Position numbers and translations under genes: made by a program
NCBI GenBank assembly: GCA_019426215.1
Contig: CM033403.1
Coordinates: forward strand, 5,347,001 to 5,411,000
From: Buddleja alternifolia
Lineage: Eukaryota > Streptophyta > Magnoliopsida > Lamiales > Scrophulariaceae
Direction of reading: 5' to 3'
DNA length: 64,000 bases
Part shown: positions 10,939 through 22,900 of the stretch, piece after piece
Layout: every line of letters begins with the position of its first letter
Position numbering within the stretch: position 1 is the stretch's first letter
The notes under the pieces: generated by a model
The model's database searches: none
Seen by the model: only the letters and a program-made list of their open reading frames with translations
What the model was told of the DNA's origin: nothing

Positions 10939-12542
10939 TGTTGGGAATTATACGAATAAAACGCAGCTGAAAGTAAATTTAATTCCCAATGCCCGAATCA
11001 TCTCTAATCCTCGTGTTTAATTGTGTATAGAAAAATTACCGTTCTCGCGTATGTTGATTTCTGAACGTGATCCTTTTCTCTAACGCCGAATTTGCCAACG
11101 TCTCTAATTCGTCACGCCGGAATCAAAAACAAAAACCTCCTCCTTTCTTCCTTGTCAAAGATGGCTAGAGAGAGAGAGAGAGATGGGAGACTTTTTCTTG
11201 GAGAGAAAGTTATGTAAGTTGCCTTGTGTTATTTTTCACCTTGTGATATATTTATATCGTTATGAAACAATAACCCTAGCATGCAAGAACCCTATTTGGG
11301 TGTCTATTTGGCCGCCCCTTAGTGGGCTCGGAAGCCTTCGGGCTTTCGTCTTGCTTGCTAATTAATTAATCGGATAATTTATTTATCCAATAAATAAAAT
11401 GATAATCCAATTAATTCAATTCCTAATTAATTTATAATTCAATTTCTCCAAGAAATTAATTAACTCATTAATTTAATTAACAAATTAAATTATCCAATAA
11501 TTAATTAATTAATTACGGCATCCAATGCCGTGAATTTCTCTCAAATCTTTTTCCCATGTTTTTCCTTTTGCACTTCCTTTAAGCGCGACTCTTTATGTTC
11601 GTCTCAAAAGGCAATTGGGAGGAATCCAAAGGGGTGTGAGTGACACCTAGCCAGTCTCGTGGCTCACACCGTAACCCAATTGAGAAGGAATGAATAGGAT
11701 CATTTCCAAATCTTTACGCCGTGAATACCGTACGTGTATAAACTTTTTATTCTTATATCCCAGTCAAGTAAGAGTCATGGTTTAAAGTCAAACTCATATA
11801 ACTTGACCATATGCCTAAGCTCTTAATAAGTCGAGGTATTTAAATGCTTTGGCCAAAGACTTTCATCCTCACTTATTCATGATCGCATAGGATATTTTAC
11901 TCATTCACTTATGAGAGAATAAATTCCATATTGCAAATCAGTTAACAATGCTACTTGCCCATCAAGTCGCACTTCGAGGTCGATTCCACCAACAGGTGAT
12001 TTGAATCTAACTACTCTAATGACAGACTTGATGTCACAAGTACATCTTCAACTCGATCTCTCAGGTCAGAGGTTCACACGTACCTATCACTACTTATCAG
12101 TTTCATCATTGGCTGTCAATGAGTGAATACCCATGTGATGAACTGATGCGAGCCATGTTCGAACATATCAGTCCAACAGATACGTCTATGATATAAGTTT
12201 CCACTACCATTTCCATAGTGTACGGCTGGCATTTTCTCTATCAAAACTTATATCATACAAGTTTTTATTCACTATTCATGCCCAATCAATATTTCTTAGA
12301 CTTGCGAACACTTTTAGATGTCAAGGATCAAACCATTCTAGTGTCTTTCCTCCTATCCCATTGGAGGTAGACGGTTCGCCTTGTCATCAAGGACTTTACG
12401 TTGTTTATTCACATCTTATAAATGTCTATAAGAAAACAAAAATCAACTGCCTTATATTATTAGAAAAACCATAGTTTAGTTACAATGTTTATGCCCTATA
12501 AATCTATCTTCTTTATGGCATTCGAGGGCATATACTCTAACA
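10939..12542 (-). repeat. 5' LTR of the Tork-like element
   Basis: 1604 bp, partner of 1662-3266. It is followed by GGTAG at 12543-12547, matching 1657-1661. Confidence 0.95.
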
Positions 12543-12836
12543 GGTAGACCTTCTATTGGTCCGTAGCGCAGAGCTTGCATTGTCACTTTACTGTGATGAA
12601 ATGAAGTTCACACGCATGAAAGGAACCTAGGTCTCACAAATCCAGACAAATGGTGAGAGATACAACATCTCTTGAGAGGTCGTTGGAAAGGGCGATATAG
12701 CCTTGTAGAAAATAAGCTCAGCCGATTAAATGGTTGACCCACTCACTGGGTATTGTCACAGGCGGTGCTAGTGCGACATCTTTAGAAGATGGGTATTTAA
12801 TACCATAGCGATTGGCATTGAGTGCAAGTGGGAGAC
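12543..12836 (+). pseudogene. Old copia RNase H end, non-coding tail and polypurine tract
   Basis: Continuation of the plus-strand remnant interrupted at 1661. Text near 12575-12600 reads as LALSLYCDE, the expected YCDN-like RNase H motif. The tail keeps GGTGCTAGTGCGACATC and ends with AGTGCAAGTGGGAGAC just before the LTR at 12837, a polypurine tract. Heavily mutated. Confidence 0.75.
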
Positions 12837-12968
12837 TGTTGGGAATGTGCCCTCGATGCCAACGAGGAGTTAGAATACAAGGCACAAGTTTATATTGTGC
12901 AACCTCTAATTAATATAAAGGCAACAATATGTTGTTCGTATAATTCTTGATGGCATCTTTAATGCTTT
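12837..12968 (+). repeat. 3' LTR of the old copia element, first part
   Basis: Starts TGTTGGGAATGTGCCCTCG directly after the polypurine tract. It stops at 12968, where the SIRE-type element is inserted, and continues at 27274. Its first bases resemble the start of the minus-strand Tork LTR (TGTTAGAGTATATGCCCTCG), so the two are related families. Confidence 0.85.
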
Positions 12969-14731
12969 TGTTGGTCCCAAGTGGTATACGAAAGGGTCTA
13001 GAAGGGGGGGGGGGGTTGAATAGACCCTGAAGTCTTTTTCGACTTCTTAAAAATTCGTATCACTTTGAAGTATTTGAACGCTTGACAAGTTTAAGCGCTG
13101 GATGTGGCGCTTGAGAAACGTTAACTTAGACTCGGTGATTTCAACGCTTACCAAAGTAGGGCAGAGTTCAGTCACTAAATCAGAGTTAGCACAGCGGAAG
13201 TATTTTATAGCTTAGCGTTCGGTTAATTAATCGAAAGTAGTCGCTTAGTTGTTTTAAGACTTTATCAGAATGTATGCAGTATGAATAGTAAAGCAGTAAA
13301 ACAATGAATGCTTAAAGAGGTAAATGACACAAGATATTTGTAAGGTTCACTGGGTGATGTAATCCCAGCTACGTCCTTCTTCTCCTTTTATCAGGGAGGT
13401 TTTTCCACTATGATGATTATCGAAGAGTCACACAGAGACTTCTACAAGATAGAGGGAGATTGGATATGATCTTGGAACTCCTTGGTCACACAGATTTCAG
13501 CTCCACTAAAGATCTTCTATCCCCTTGCTTCTTTCACTCAGAAATGGTGCAAGTTACTCTTGATCTCGGAACTCCTTGGTCACACAGATTTCAGCTCTAA
13601 TAGAGATCAACTTCAACAAGCTTCTTTTACACAAAAATATTGCTTGCAAGTCAACCAGCTTTCTCACTCAGATGAAAGGTGTTGATGGTTTTGGTCACGG
13701 GTTTGTTTGTTTTTGGAAAGTTCAAACAACTTGGGGATATCTCAATGGTAGTATAGGTTCTTCTTAAAAAAGGATTTGAGATATGGGTGACTGTGTCTGG
13801 AATATTTGTGAAAAGCTTATATGGATATTTGGCTATGATTTTCAGTAAGCTTTTCTTTCAACAAAGTAGGTATTTTTGTGTGTGTCTGTCACTTTTCTTG
13901 TTTGTTGAAAGAGCTATTTATAAGGTATTGGTGGTTTTTGTCCGTTTGACATGGTTGGAGTCTCGTTTCCCCAAACATTCCTTGAGTTCAGACATTTCTA
14001 ACTTTGGGTATATTTAATTGGTTAGGCATGGTCTTGGTTTCATAAATCTGACAGTCTAGGTCAAAGATATGGCTTGCCCATAAGTTATAGTGCTTATATT
14101 TTAATAGCACTTATCCGACTTTTAATGCATCTTGTCTTATTTCCGTTGGAAATAATTCGTCCGTTTGATTCATGCATTTTTAAGTCTTTGGATGGTTTTG
14201 GGTTTGAGTTTTTCAGGTTACGTTCTTTGTAGGTTGTGTTGGTTTAACCTTTTTGGACGCTTGCTGAAGAGAATAGTTATTCTCGTGTATTGGACAGACG
14301 CTTGGACTGATCCTGACTTTCTTTTCTTTATTTCAGACGCTTACTCTTCAATCTTGTCTTGATGGTCTCACTGAGAATTCCGTCATTTCACTTGATGTTG
14401 AGTATTCGGCCTGAGTTATCCATTCGTAGTTTGAGCACTGGGATAATCCCTAAAGCGTTTGACGGACGCTTCAAGATATCTTTATCCATTGTAGCTTCAG
14501 ACGCTTGATCTTCACCTTCATCACTTGGTAGACTCACCCAGAATTTTCCTAAGTGTTTTAGTGTCACATACTTAGTCTAAAGAATTCTACAAAGATAAAT
14601 ACTATAAGCCTAAGATAAATAAGCTTTCAGGTACTTATACATAACATTCTATGAAAGCTTTTACACTTTTCGGGGTCTAACAGGAAGTCCTATTTGTCAT
14701 CATCAAAACATCTAATATGAAATTCCTAACA
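12969..14731 (-). repeat. 3' LTR of the SIRE-type element
   Basis: 1763 bp, TG...CA ends (TGTTGGTCCC ... TTCCTAACA on the plus strand). It contains ten copies of the word (A/G)CGCTT or its complement and a run of nine to ten G at about 13005. Short ORFs inside are duplicated in the other LTR and are not genes. Confidence 0.95.
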
Positions 14732-14748
14732 ATTTCCCCCTTTTTGAT
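14732..14748 (-). other. Polypurine tract of the SIRE-type element
   Basis: The minus strand reads AAAAAGGGGGAAAT adjoining the LTR start TGTTAGGAATTTC. It primes plus-strand cDNA. Confidence 0.88.
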
Positions 14749-14915
14749 GATGGCAATACTTATTTAGTTCAAGCGTTAGATACCTGAAGGTTAGCGTAAG
14801 TTAGTAAGTTAGTTTGAGCTTTAACGAGATGTTTCAGCTGTAAAATGCATTTTATATATATATATTTCAAAGTACAGGCATTTTACAACTAAAAGGAGAG
14901 AGGCACAAGTAAAAA

Positions 14916-17900
14916 TCAAGATCGTGGCTTGATCTTGTATCTCTTAGTCATTTCAGCACGGATTGCTTCAGTTATCTGATCTTCTAACGTCATCATTGCA
15001 GCATGATCTTTACTGATTATGTGCTTGTTTTCTTGAACTTGTCGTGCCTTAAAGGCAATGAAGTGTTTATCCCATTCCTCTGGACTGATGCCTATGTATC
15101 GTAGGCAAATTCTGAAGGTTTGGTCGAAGTCAGACATTTTTCTTTCTAAGGCTAATACTGCTGGATCAGATGGTTCTGGAATTGATGCTCTGAGAAGAGG
15201 AATGTCAAACTGTTCAAGCAGTGCTCTTGAAGGCAATGGAAGAGTTGGATAGAGCACTCTGGGAGTTTCTTTCTTATTGGACGCTTCAACCGATGTAGTT
15301 ACCCAAGAGGGATAGGGATACCTTGGTTCTGTACTCAGTGTGAGAGAAGTATCAATATGTTGACGCTTGGATGGTGGAGGAGGAACTTGATCTTTAGATG
15401 TTGACGATTTCCTCTTTTCTCCCTTCTTTTCCCCCTTATTGCCATCATCAGTCTGTATGAAATGCTGAGTAAGAAGACTGACTTGAGTAGCAATCTGAGC
15501 GACAGAGGCCTCAAGAGTGGTTAGACGCTGGTCGAAATGTTCTTTCATGACCAGGAGTTGAGCGTGATTAGCGTCTGTGAGAGAGGTCTCTAGAGCCGTG
15601 AACCGGTCTTGTAGATCATTGGTTAAAGCCACATGACTTGCCTGAGTAGCTGTAGATAGTTGCTGTATTTGAGTGAGGCATTCAGTCATGGACGGTTGAG
15701 CGTTGGGAAGTGCAGTGCTGACTCGAGGCTTAAAACGAGATGTGTGTTTGAGAGATTCAATAGGTACTTGATTAGTAGGATCAAATACTGTTCCTCGAAG
15801 CTCTGGGGCAGTGTTGGACTCGGTGGATGCAGTAGAGTCGGATTCAGTTGGACTGGGGGAATGAGGCGCTTGAGGTAATTCTAATAAGCGCTCAGGAGCA
15901 GGTAACGTGTCAGCTGGTGCTGCAGTAAATTCTGATTCTATACGGCTAAAGTCCGTAAACCGAAAGTCCAAGCTGGCAAACGGTTCATCTGCATATGGAT
16001 ACGTAGCAGTCTGCAGAAGTTCATTCAAATGTAGAGTGGGGAGATAAGTACCTTGAATGAACGTTCTGATAGGACTATCCAGGGCCCTGATATACATTGG
16101 CCCGAGGATATCCAGCACATGAGTGGGAAAGATTTTGGAGGGCGCTTTGCAGATGGAGAATAAGGCATCTGGGCAATAGTGTTGTGAGAAGCCAATTAGC
16201 CGATCTGTTGGGAGAGTCTTCGGTTTCCGAGAGTCGGGAACGCGGAGCCGGTAATACTCTTCCAAGTATGGGTAGATGGCTGAAGCAAGCGCTTGAGATC
16301 TTTCTAGCAGCGATAAAACAAAATCATAGTGACTGAAGACTTCTTGTCGAATAGACGGAAGAAGTGGATATCCTCTGAAAGGATTGATCCGAGAGCCATT
16401 CCATTGTCGCAGATTTTCTGTGAAGATTTTGTCGAATAGGGAGACTGGAGGCATAATTGCCATCATGAGAGAAAAGTTGTCTTCACAGTGGCTAGGGGTG
16501 CAGTTCAGACAGGACAGGGGAGAAGAACCGCTGGTGGACGCTTGATCAGCAAAGCGTAGAGAAGAGTTGGCCAGTTTGTGCAACGCTTGTCTTAAGCGGT
16601 GTTCAGGTTGATGGCGGATCAGAGGCAGCTTCAGAACGGGTCCAAGTCTATGTTGGCGCTGCGTCAGCATGTAGCGTGCAAATTTGGTCTTTTTATCATG
16701 AATCCCTATTCTGAACAGATGGGGAGCACTAACCAAGTCTTCAAATTTATACGTGTCACCCATGTAAGCTTCAGCCCATCTTATCTCAGTCATACAATAC
16801 TCAGTTCCTGCATTAAGTATAGCACGAAACCCTTGGTGATGAATATCACAGATGGATTCAAAACGATACCTGTCGGGTTGGTAGTTAGCGTTCCAGACGC
16901 AGTCAAAATATGCATCGGTTTCAAGTTGAATCATCTCGGTCAGGGAAGCTGGACGCTCACCGGCATGTACTCCTTTATTCTTCCACAGGAGGAGAGGATT
17001 AGCTGAGCGCTTGTTTTCCTTGCTTTTGACCAGTGTTAGAGAGTGAGAATAGCCTTCTCTGTTTAGTAGCTCTTCCGTTGGGTTCAGAAGCTTATCCTGA
17101 CGCTCATAGACTCTGATGTTGTAGTCTCTGAGAGCGAAGCCAGTGGGTTTGCTTGTCCCACAGTCCAGATAATAAGCTAAATCAACATCAGCTCTAGGAG
17201 TCTTGCCTCCTTGCCGCTGTGCTTGGAGAGTTACGGAAGCCGGGATGTGTTTGGGAGTCTTCCCGAGTTCAAGAGCTGTGTAGTAAGCTTCATCAGCTGG
17301 GGTTGAGGCTGTATTAAAGAGAGTGTTGCGTACAGCCAGATCAAACTTTATGAGCTTGGCGATATCATTTTCGGCATTGATAAGACTTTCTTCATTGTAT
17401 CCTGCAGGTATGAAGGTCTCTGCGGGCGCTGGAGGCAAATAATCGACTGAGTGATCGATAGTCTTTAAGGGATCCAGCTTGAAGAAATGTCGATGAATCA
17501 CAACGTCGTTAGCATCGCTCTGACCTTCTGAGCGTGCCTCTGTTGTACTAGGTAATGCAAGCAATGGTTGAGCCCTTGGGATTTCAGGTTCATCAGGCTC
17601 GAGATTTGTAGATTCGATGGCAGCTTCATGTGCGATGGCCACAATTTGGGCCATATCAACATCCAGATGGACATCAACTGGTGTTTCAAAGGATGATATC
17701 GGGACAGCAGCTATGGCTTGATCACTTTGTGTAGCCTCAGAAGAAATGGCAGCAGTTGGACGCTTACGTCTCTTGAAGATACGCTTCACATTTATACCTT
17801 CGGCGGGGAACGCTTGAGTCTGTGGAACTGCAGGTTCTTCAAAGTCAATATTTTTGAGAACCTTTTCCAGATCTTTCCGACTAATGAGGGGTATAGAATC

Positions 17901-18824
17901 CTCGTCATCTTCATCGCTTTTGATAGGTTGAGCCTTGGGCTTTCGAGGAGCCCGTTTCTTTGTGACAGTGGGACGCTTCACATTACGTTTGGCTTTCTCC
18001 TGATCTGGACGCTCAGCCTCCTCATCTGACGCTGCTCGGACAACTTGGCGCTCAGAGAGAGGCTTAGCAGCACCTCCAACTTTGGGTGGATTGAAGAGAT
18101 TATTGATGATTCTTGGCCCATAGAACTTATGCTTGGCCACGGTGACTCCTGCTGAAGAGGTGCACTCTGCTCGAAAAATTAGATCACTTAAAACTAGACC
18201 ATAAGGTCTGTTTGAAGTGCGTAGACTGTCTCTGAACCTGCTGAATATATAGGCGCTCCAGTTGATTTTTATCTTGAGTAGGATGGCAGTCATCATCTGG
18301 AACTGGGTTGGGTTGATTTTGTCGAAGGTTCCCACTCTGCATTCTATGTTTTTACTGCAGAAATCAGCCAAGACTCGATACCTGTTCACTATATCTTTCT
18401 TCTCAAAGTACGGTTTGTATGGAACATCATCGTAAGCGCTAATCTGAGTCCAGACTTCTTGAATTTGTTCTTCAGTGATAGTGTCTAAAGTGGCTCCAGC
18501 ATTAGGTAGAGAGAAATTCTGGGCAATAGAGGCCGCAGAGAGAGTGAACGTCTTTGATTCCTTCTTGGAGACAGGAAACAAACAAGTGATGGAAGTCTCA
18601 TCGTCAGACAGTCGAGCATTTCTCCAGAAAAATTCTAGTTCTTCAGGAAACATATACGAGTATTTCGTGAGAAATTTCTGAAGCCCAGCCTCTGCTACAG
18701 AATCCATCATTTCCGTTAAATCAATTTGGGGGTTTTCATAGAGAAACTTCCAATCAACTATAAGGCCTTCAGTGACCTTAACAACAACTTCAGTGGTTCC
18801 AGCAGTAGCTTTCTTGGGTGCCAT
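14916..18824 (-). CDS. ORF3 of the SIRE-type element: 1302-codon protein of unknown function in the env-like position
   Basis: The first true ATG is at 18824 (MAPKKATAGTTE); the frame is also open for 39 codons upstream but from a TTG. The protein starts with a roughly 260-residue folded-looking segment resembling, in my judgement, the plant retrotransposon 'putative plant transposon protein' type. Then come basic/acidic linkers with KRIFKRRKRP, a large central region, and a heptad-rich coiled coil at about residues 1045-1120 (LTQIQQLSTATQ through SLLTQHF). A Lys-rich tract (KGEKKGEKRKSS) follows, which could be a nuclear signal, and a charged C-terminus. I see no convincing signal peptide or membrane anchor, so 'envelope' is not supported. 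It lies downstream of pol in the same orientation, as extra ORFs do in SIRE1-like elements. Over 1300 codons without a stop in a repeat-rich region argues for recent or ongoing selection. Function unknown. Confidence 0.8.
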   Translation of the reverse strand: MAPKKATAGTTEVVVKVTEGLIVDWKFLYENPQIDLTEMMDSVAEAGLQKFLTKYSYMFPEELEFFWRNARLSDDETSITCLFPVSKKESKTFTLSAASIAQNFSLPNAGATLDTITEEQIQEVWTQISAYDDVPYKPYFEKKDIVNRYRVLADFCSKNIECRVGTFDKINPTQFQMMTAILLKIKINWSAYIFSRFRDSLRTSNRPYGLVLSDLIFRAECTSSAGVTVAKHKFYGPRIINNLFNPPKVGGAAKPLSERQVVRAASDEEAERPDQEKAKRNVKRPTVTKKRAPRKPKAQPIKSDEDDEDSIPLISRKDLEKVLKNIDFEEPAVPQTQAFPAEGINVKRIFKRRKRPTAAISSEATQSDQAIAAVPISSFETPVDVHLDVDMAQIVAIAHEAAIESTNLEPDEPEIPRAQPLLALPSTTEARSEGQSDANDVVIHRHFFKLDPLKTIDHSVDYLPPAPAETFIPAGYNEESLINAENDIAKLIKFDLAVRNTLFNTASTPADEAYYTALELGKTPKHIPASVTLQAQRQGGKTPRADVDLAYYLDCGTSKPTGFALRDYNIRVYERQDKLLNPTEELLNREGYSHSLTLVKSKENKRSANPLLLWKNKGVHAGERPASLTEMIQLETDAYFDCVWNANYQPDRYRFESICDIHHQGFRAILNAGTEYCMTEIRWAEAYMGDTYKFEDLVSAPHLFRIGIHDKKTKFARYMLTQRQHRLGPVLKLPLIRHQPEHRLRQALHKLANSSLRFADQASTSGSSPLSCLNCTPSHCEDNFSLMMAIMPPVSLFDKIFTENLRQWNGSRINPFRGYPLLPSIRQEVFSHYDFVLSLLERSQALASAIYPYLEEYYRLRVPDSRKPKTLPTDRLIGFSQHYCPDALFSICKAPSKIFPTHVLDILGPMYIRALDSPIRTFIQGTYLPTLHLNELLQTATYPYADEPFASLDFRFTDFSRIESEFTAAPADTLPAPERLLELPQAPHSPSPTESDSTASTESNTAPELRGTVFDPTNQVPIESLKHTSRFKPRVSTALPNAQPSMTECLTQIQQLSTATQASHVALTNDLQDRFTALETSLTDANHAQLLVMKEHFDQRLTTLEASVAQIATQVSLLTQHFIQTDDGNKGEKKGEKRKSSTSKDQVPPPPSKRQHIDTSLTLSTEPRYPYPSWVTTSVEASNKKETPRVLYPTLPLPSRALLEQFDIPLLRASIPEPSDPAVLALERKMSDFDQTFRICLRYIGISPEEWDKHFIAFKARQVQENKHIISKDHAAMMTLEDQITEAIRAEMTKRYKIKPRS

Positions 18825-19926
18825 TAGTGAGAAGTAGACAGAGATTACGAATGAAAATTTTTGTTTTTGAAAAAGAGAGAGACTTTTTCTTGCACGAATG
18901 TAATAGAGTATAAGAGTGTTTGTGTTCTGCAGAAACTTCAATTTGAATGTTCTGTGTGTTTGAAGTTTGAGATGTTGACACGTGGAGGAATATAAATCTC
19001 AGCCATTAAAATATAACTGTGGACGTGAATTTAGATTAAATAGGCACGGTTTCTTTTAGTAACTGCCACATATACTATTTTGAAGTCCGATTAAAAGTTT
19101 GAAACAGAGACTTTTGATATACTGAGAGTGATACGTGTGCCCATGAAAAGCGGATACGTTCTTTATGAAAACTGTTCGAGAATCATAATTTTGAACAACT
19201 ATTGAAATGCCCGCCAAAAATTTGTTAAAGCGTCCGGACCTATTCAGAATGACGCTTGAAACAATTCAGTGTTATGTGGACGCTTGAGAATCTTGAGGCT
19301 CTCTTTCAAGTAACATTTTGTGCTTTAGCGGTCATTGTAACATATAGAATTATTCCTTTCAGGGTGTATATGAGGACACAGTTTCCCAGTACTTATCATT
19401 ATGTCTTGGTAGTAGTGTTTTACTTTTGGTTTAAAATATTCAGCGCTGGTTGTATTCGTCTTAGATACATGGTAATTGTTCTGACGCGTGTACATGTGCT
19501 GAACCATCTTTGAAAAACGTGATGAGTACCCATGGGTTTTCTTGAGCGAAGGGTGAGGAATGTCAAGTCAGCATTAATTGCATTGATTGACTAATCCATT
19601 TTCTCGTTTTAGCGTAGGGTAATGTACGCTTGCTTTTAAAGGGTCCTTTTACTAACTGCTTTAGCCGGGAATAAAGCTAAGCGTTTAGTTTATTTTGAAA
19701 GAAGTGCAGACGCTAAGACAGATTTGTGTAATAAGCGTCAAAAGGATTTAAGTGTATGGTGCTAAGTGCGTATGACCGATGCAAGGGAAAACATTTTTGG
19801 TCATATTCACTTAGGTATAGTTAGCTCTTTTAAGGTTCCCCCTATGTAGGTTCCCCATAAATTACATAACATGCAGTGAATTCCCCCTAAATTTCATGCC
19901 TAACAAAAGTATGATGTTTCGAATGA
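18825..19926 (-). other. Region between pol and ORF3 in the SIRE-type element
   Basis: About 1.1 kb without a domain-bearing ORF. It holds the polypurine-like cluster next to the pol stop and several ACGCTT-type words (for example near 19253 and 19279). It may carry the splice acceptor or internal promoter needed to express ORF3; I can identify neither with confidence. Confidence 0.5.
19836..19890 (-). other. Cluster of polypurine-tract-like motifs after pol
   Basis: Three tracts on the minus strand: TAGGGGGAA at 19836-19844, TGGGGAA near 19851, and TTAGGGGGAA at 19881-19890. They resemble the true tract at 14732. Another (TAGGGGGAAC) lies inside pol near 22995. Multiplied polypurine tracts are a reported signature of Sireviruses. 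Confidence 0.7.
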
Positions 19927-22900
19927 TTAAGCATTTAGATCAATCATACCTAGTTCACTTCTTAAAGTGAGAAAACGTTGTTCGTTAAGCGCTTTGGTGA
20001 AAATATCTGCCAGTTGCTTTTCTGTACCAATGAAGTGCATGGAGATATCTTTCTTTTGAACGTGGTCACGTAGAAAGTGATAGCGAATGTCAATGTGTTT
20101 GGTTCTAGAGTGAAGAACTGGATTTTGAGTCATTGCTAAGGCGCTTTGATTGTCACAATGGATAGGAGTTGGATCTAGGATTATTCCATAATCTCTAAGT
20201 TGTTGCCTCATCCAAAGGATCTGTGCACAACAGCTTCCAGCGGCTACATACTCAGCCTCAGCGGTGGAAGTAGCGATGGACTGTTGCTTCTTACTATGCC
20301 ATGAAATTAGTCTATCACCTAGAAATTGACATGTTCCACTAGTACTTTTTCTATCTATTTTGCATCCTGCAAAATCTGCATCTGAATAACCAATTAGTTC
20401 AAAAGGAGAATCCCTAGGATACCATAAGCCCACATTTTGTGTGCCTTTTAGGTACTTAAGGATTCTTTTAGCAGCAATTAAGTGTGATTCTCTAGGATCA
20501 GCTTGAAATCGTGCACACATGCATACTGAGAACATAATATCAGGTCTACTAGCTGTAAGATAAAGAAGTGATCCAATAATACCTCTATAGTTAGTGATAT
20601 CAATTTTCTTTCCATTATCATCTCTATCTAGCTTAAGCGTTTGGCTCATTGGAATTTTTGAAGGTGATGCATTTTCCATACCAAATTTCTTGATCATATC
20701 TCTAGTATATTTAGTTTGATTTATGAATATGCCATTAGGGAGTTGTTTAACTTGTAATCCTAGGAAGAAAGTTAATTCACCCATCATGCTCATTTCAAAT
20801 TGATCTTGCATCATCTTCGAAAATTTCTCACATAGACGCTTATTGGTAGATCCAAATATAATATCATCAACATAAATTTGAACTAGGAGAATATCTCCAT
20901 TATGGGTAATTTTGAATAACGTTGTGTCAACGCTGCCTTTTGAAAAGCCTTTACCTATAAGGAAGATAGAAAGAGTGTCATACCATGCTCGTGGTGCTTG
21001 TTTAAGACCATAGAGTGCCTTGTCCAATTTGTAAACCATGCTTTTCCCATGGTTGTTGATGAATCCTGGTGGTTGCTCCACATATACTTCTTCTTGGAGT
21101 TTACCATTCAGAAATGCACTCTTTACGTCCATTTGATACACTGTAAATTTGTTAAATGCTGCAAACGCTAGAAACATGCGGATTGCTTCAAGACGGGCAA
21201 CTGGAGCGTATGTTTCATCAAAGTCGATGCCCTCTTCTTGACAGTATCCCTGAGCTACGAGTCTGGCTTTGTTTCTAATCACAATCCCATTCTCATCCAT
21301 TTTGTTTCTATAGACCCATCTAGTTCCAATGACCCCTTGGTGGGTTGGTCTTGGTACTAGCGTCCATACCTCATTTCTTTCAAATTGGTTTAGCTCTTCT
21401 TGCATGGCTTCTATCCAACTTGGATCGTTAAGCGCTTCATCCACTTTCTTTGGTTCCATTTGAGATAGGAAGCTTGCAAACATGGCCTCATTTATTGTAG
21501 CGGCTCTTGTTCTAACGGGTGCTCCAATATCTCCAATAATTAGTTCTGGTGGATGGTCTCTGAGCCATTTTCTGTCTGGTTGGAACGAGTTAAGAGATTG
21601 ATCTAACGTTTGATTAAACTGTGTAGGCGCTTGACCAATTCCTTGCGTAGGCGCTTCAGTGTTTATAGTTTGAATTTGCTCTTGATGAACATTCCCTTCA
21701 TGATCATCAGCGTTTCTTGCAATGTCATCGTTGATGTCTTTACGAGTAGTCTTAGGATTAGGTACAATGATTTCATTATCTTCATCAATATCACTATCAT
21801 CACACAGATTGATTTGTGACGCTTGTTGAGATAAATCTTCAATTCCTGCATCATTAATATTAACCTTACTCGGTTCTTGGTTAGCATCATCAAACACAAC
21901 ATGAATGGATTCTTCAACCTTCGATTTGACCTTATTTAAGATGCGAAAGCTCTTTCCATTTTTGGCGTAACCTAGAAAGATTCCTTCATCTGCTTTAGGA
22001 TCAAATGTCTTTAGGCTTTGGGAACCATTGTTATGAATGAAACATTTTGAACCAAATACATGAAAGTATGAAACATTCGGCTTACGTCCCTTCCATAACT
22101 CATATGGAGTCTTTTCATGTTGCTTGTTGATCATACACCGGTTCTGAGTGTAGCAAGCAGTGTTGATAGCTTCGGCCCACAACCTTTGAGGCAGCTTAGA
22201 CTCGGCTAACATAGTCCTAGCGGCTTCTTTAAGCGTTCTGTTCCGTCGTTCAGCAACTCCATTTTGTTGAGGTGTTCTAGGTGCTGAATACTCATGAAGT
22301 ATTCCAAAGTCTTTACAAAATTTCTCAACAATATGGTTAGTAAATTCAGTTCCTCTATCACTTCTAATTCTTGTTACTTTTAGATCTTTTGAGTTTTGTA
22401 GTTGACGAATTAGAGAGGTGAGCTTGGCACTAGTTTCATCTTTAGATGCTAGAAATTCTACCCATGTATAGCGTGAAAAATCATCAACTATTACTAGTGA
22501 ATACTTTTTACCACTAACGCTCATGATTTGAATAGGACCAAACAAATCTAAATGTAGTAATTCAAGTATTCGAGAGGTCGATAGATGAAGCTTCTTCTTA
22601 AAGGATGATTTAACTTGTTTACCCATTTGACAGGCATCACATAAGCGATCTTTATTAAAGGAACCTTTAGGTAATCCCTCTACGAGATTTAGAGATATTA
22701 ATTGAGAGATTGTTTTGAAATTGAGGTGATTCATTTTTCTGTGCCATAACCAACCTAATTCGTTTTGATTCTTAGCTACGAAACATGTAGGGTTGTTATC
22801 TAATGTTGAATCCCAATCTACTAAGTATACATTGTTTGTTCTTCTTCCTTTTAATTTAGTAGATCCTGTCTTAACATCGATTATCTCGCACAAGTCACTA

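Larger units (their letters stand above)
1662..12542 (-). mobile_element. Tork-like Ty1/copia retrotransposon, complete ends, coding region decayed
   Basis: A 10.9-kb LTR retrotransposon on the minus strand. Its two LTRs (1605 and 1604 bp) begin TGTTGGGAATTAT and end ATACTCTAACA as written on the plus strand. The flanks 1657-1661 and 12543-12547 are both GGTAG, a 5-bp target duplication. The tRNA-iMet type primer-binding site is at 10924-10937 and the polypurine tract at 3267-3283. Domains run gag, protease remnant, integrase, RT, RNase H in copia order. The frames are broken in several places, so this copy is not autonomous. Its 5' leader is unusually long because a second, 1.8-kb LTR element sits in it (8864-10674). 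RT text (MDVKTAFLNG, then YVND in place of YVDD) is closest to the Tork/Tnt1 group known to me. Confidence 0.93.

Noticed and set aside
13482..14362. Duplicated ORFs with copies at 26025-26904
   Set aside because: LTR shadows of the SIRE-type element.
14916..18941. Start of ORF3 at 18941 with a hydrophobic N-terminus suggesting a signal peptide
   Set aside because: The codon at 18941 is TTG; the first ATG is at 18824, after the hydrophobic stretch. An envelope-protein call is not supported.
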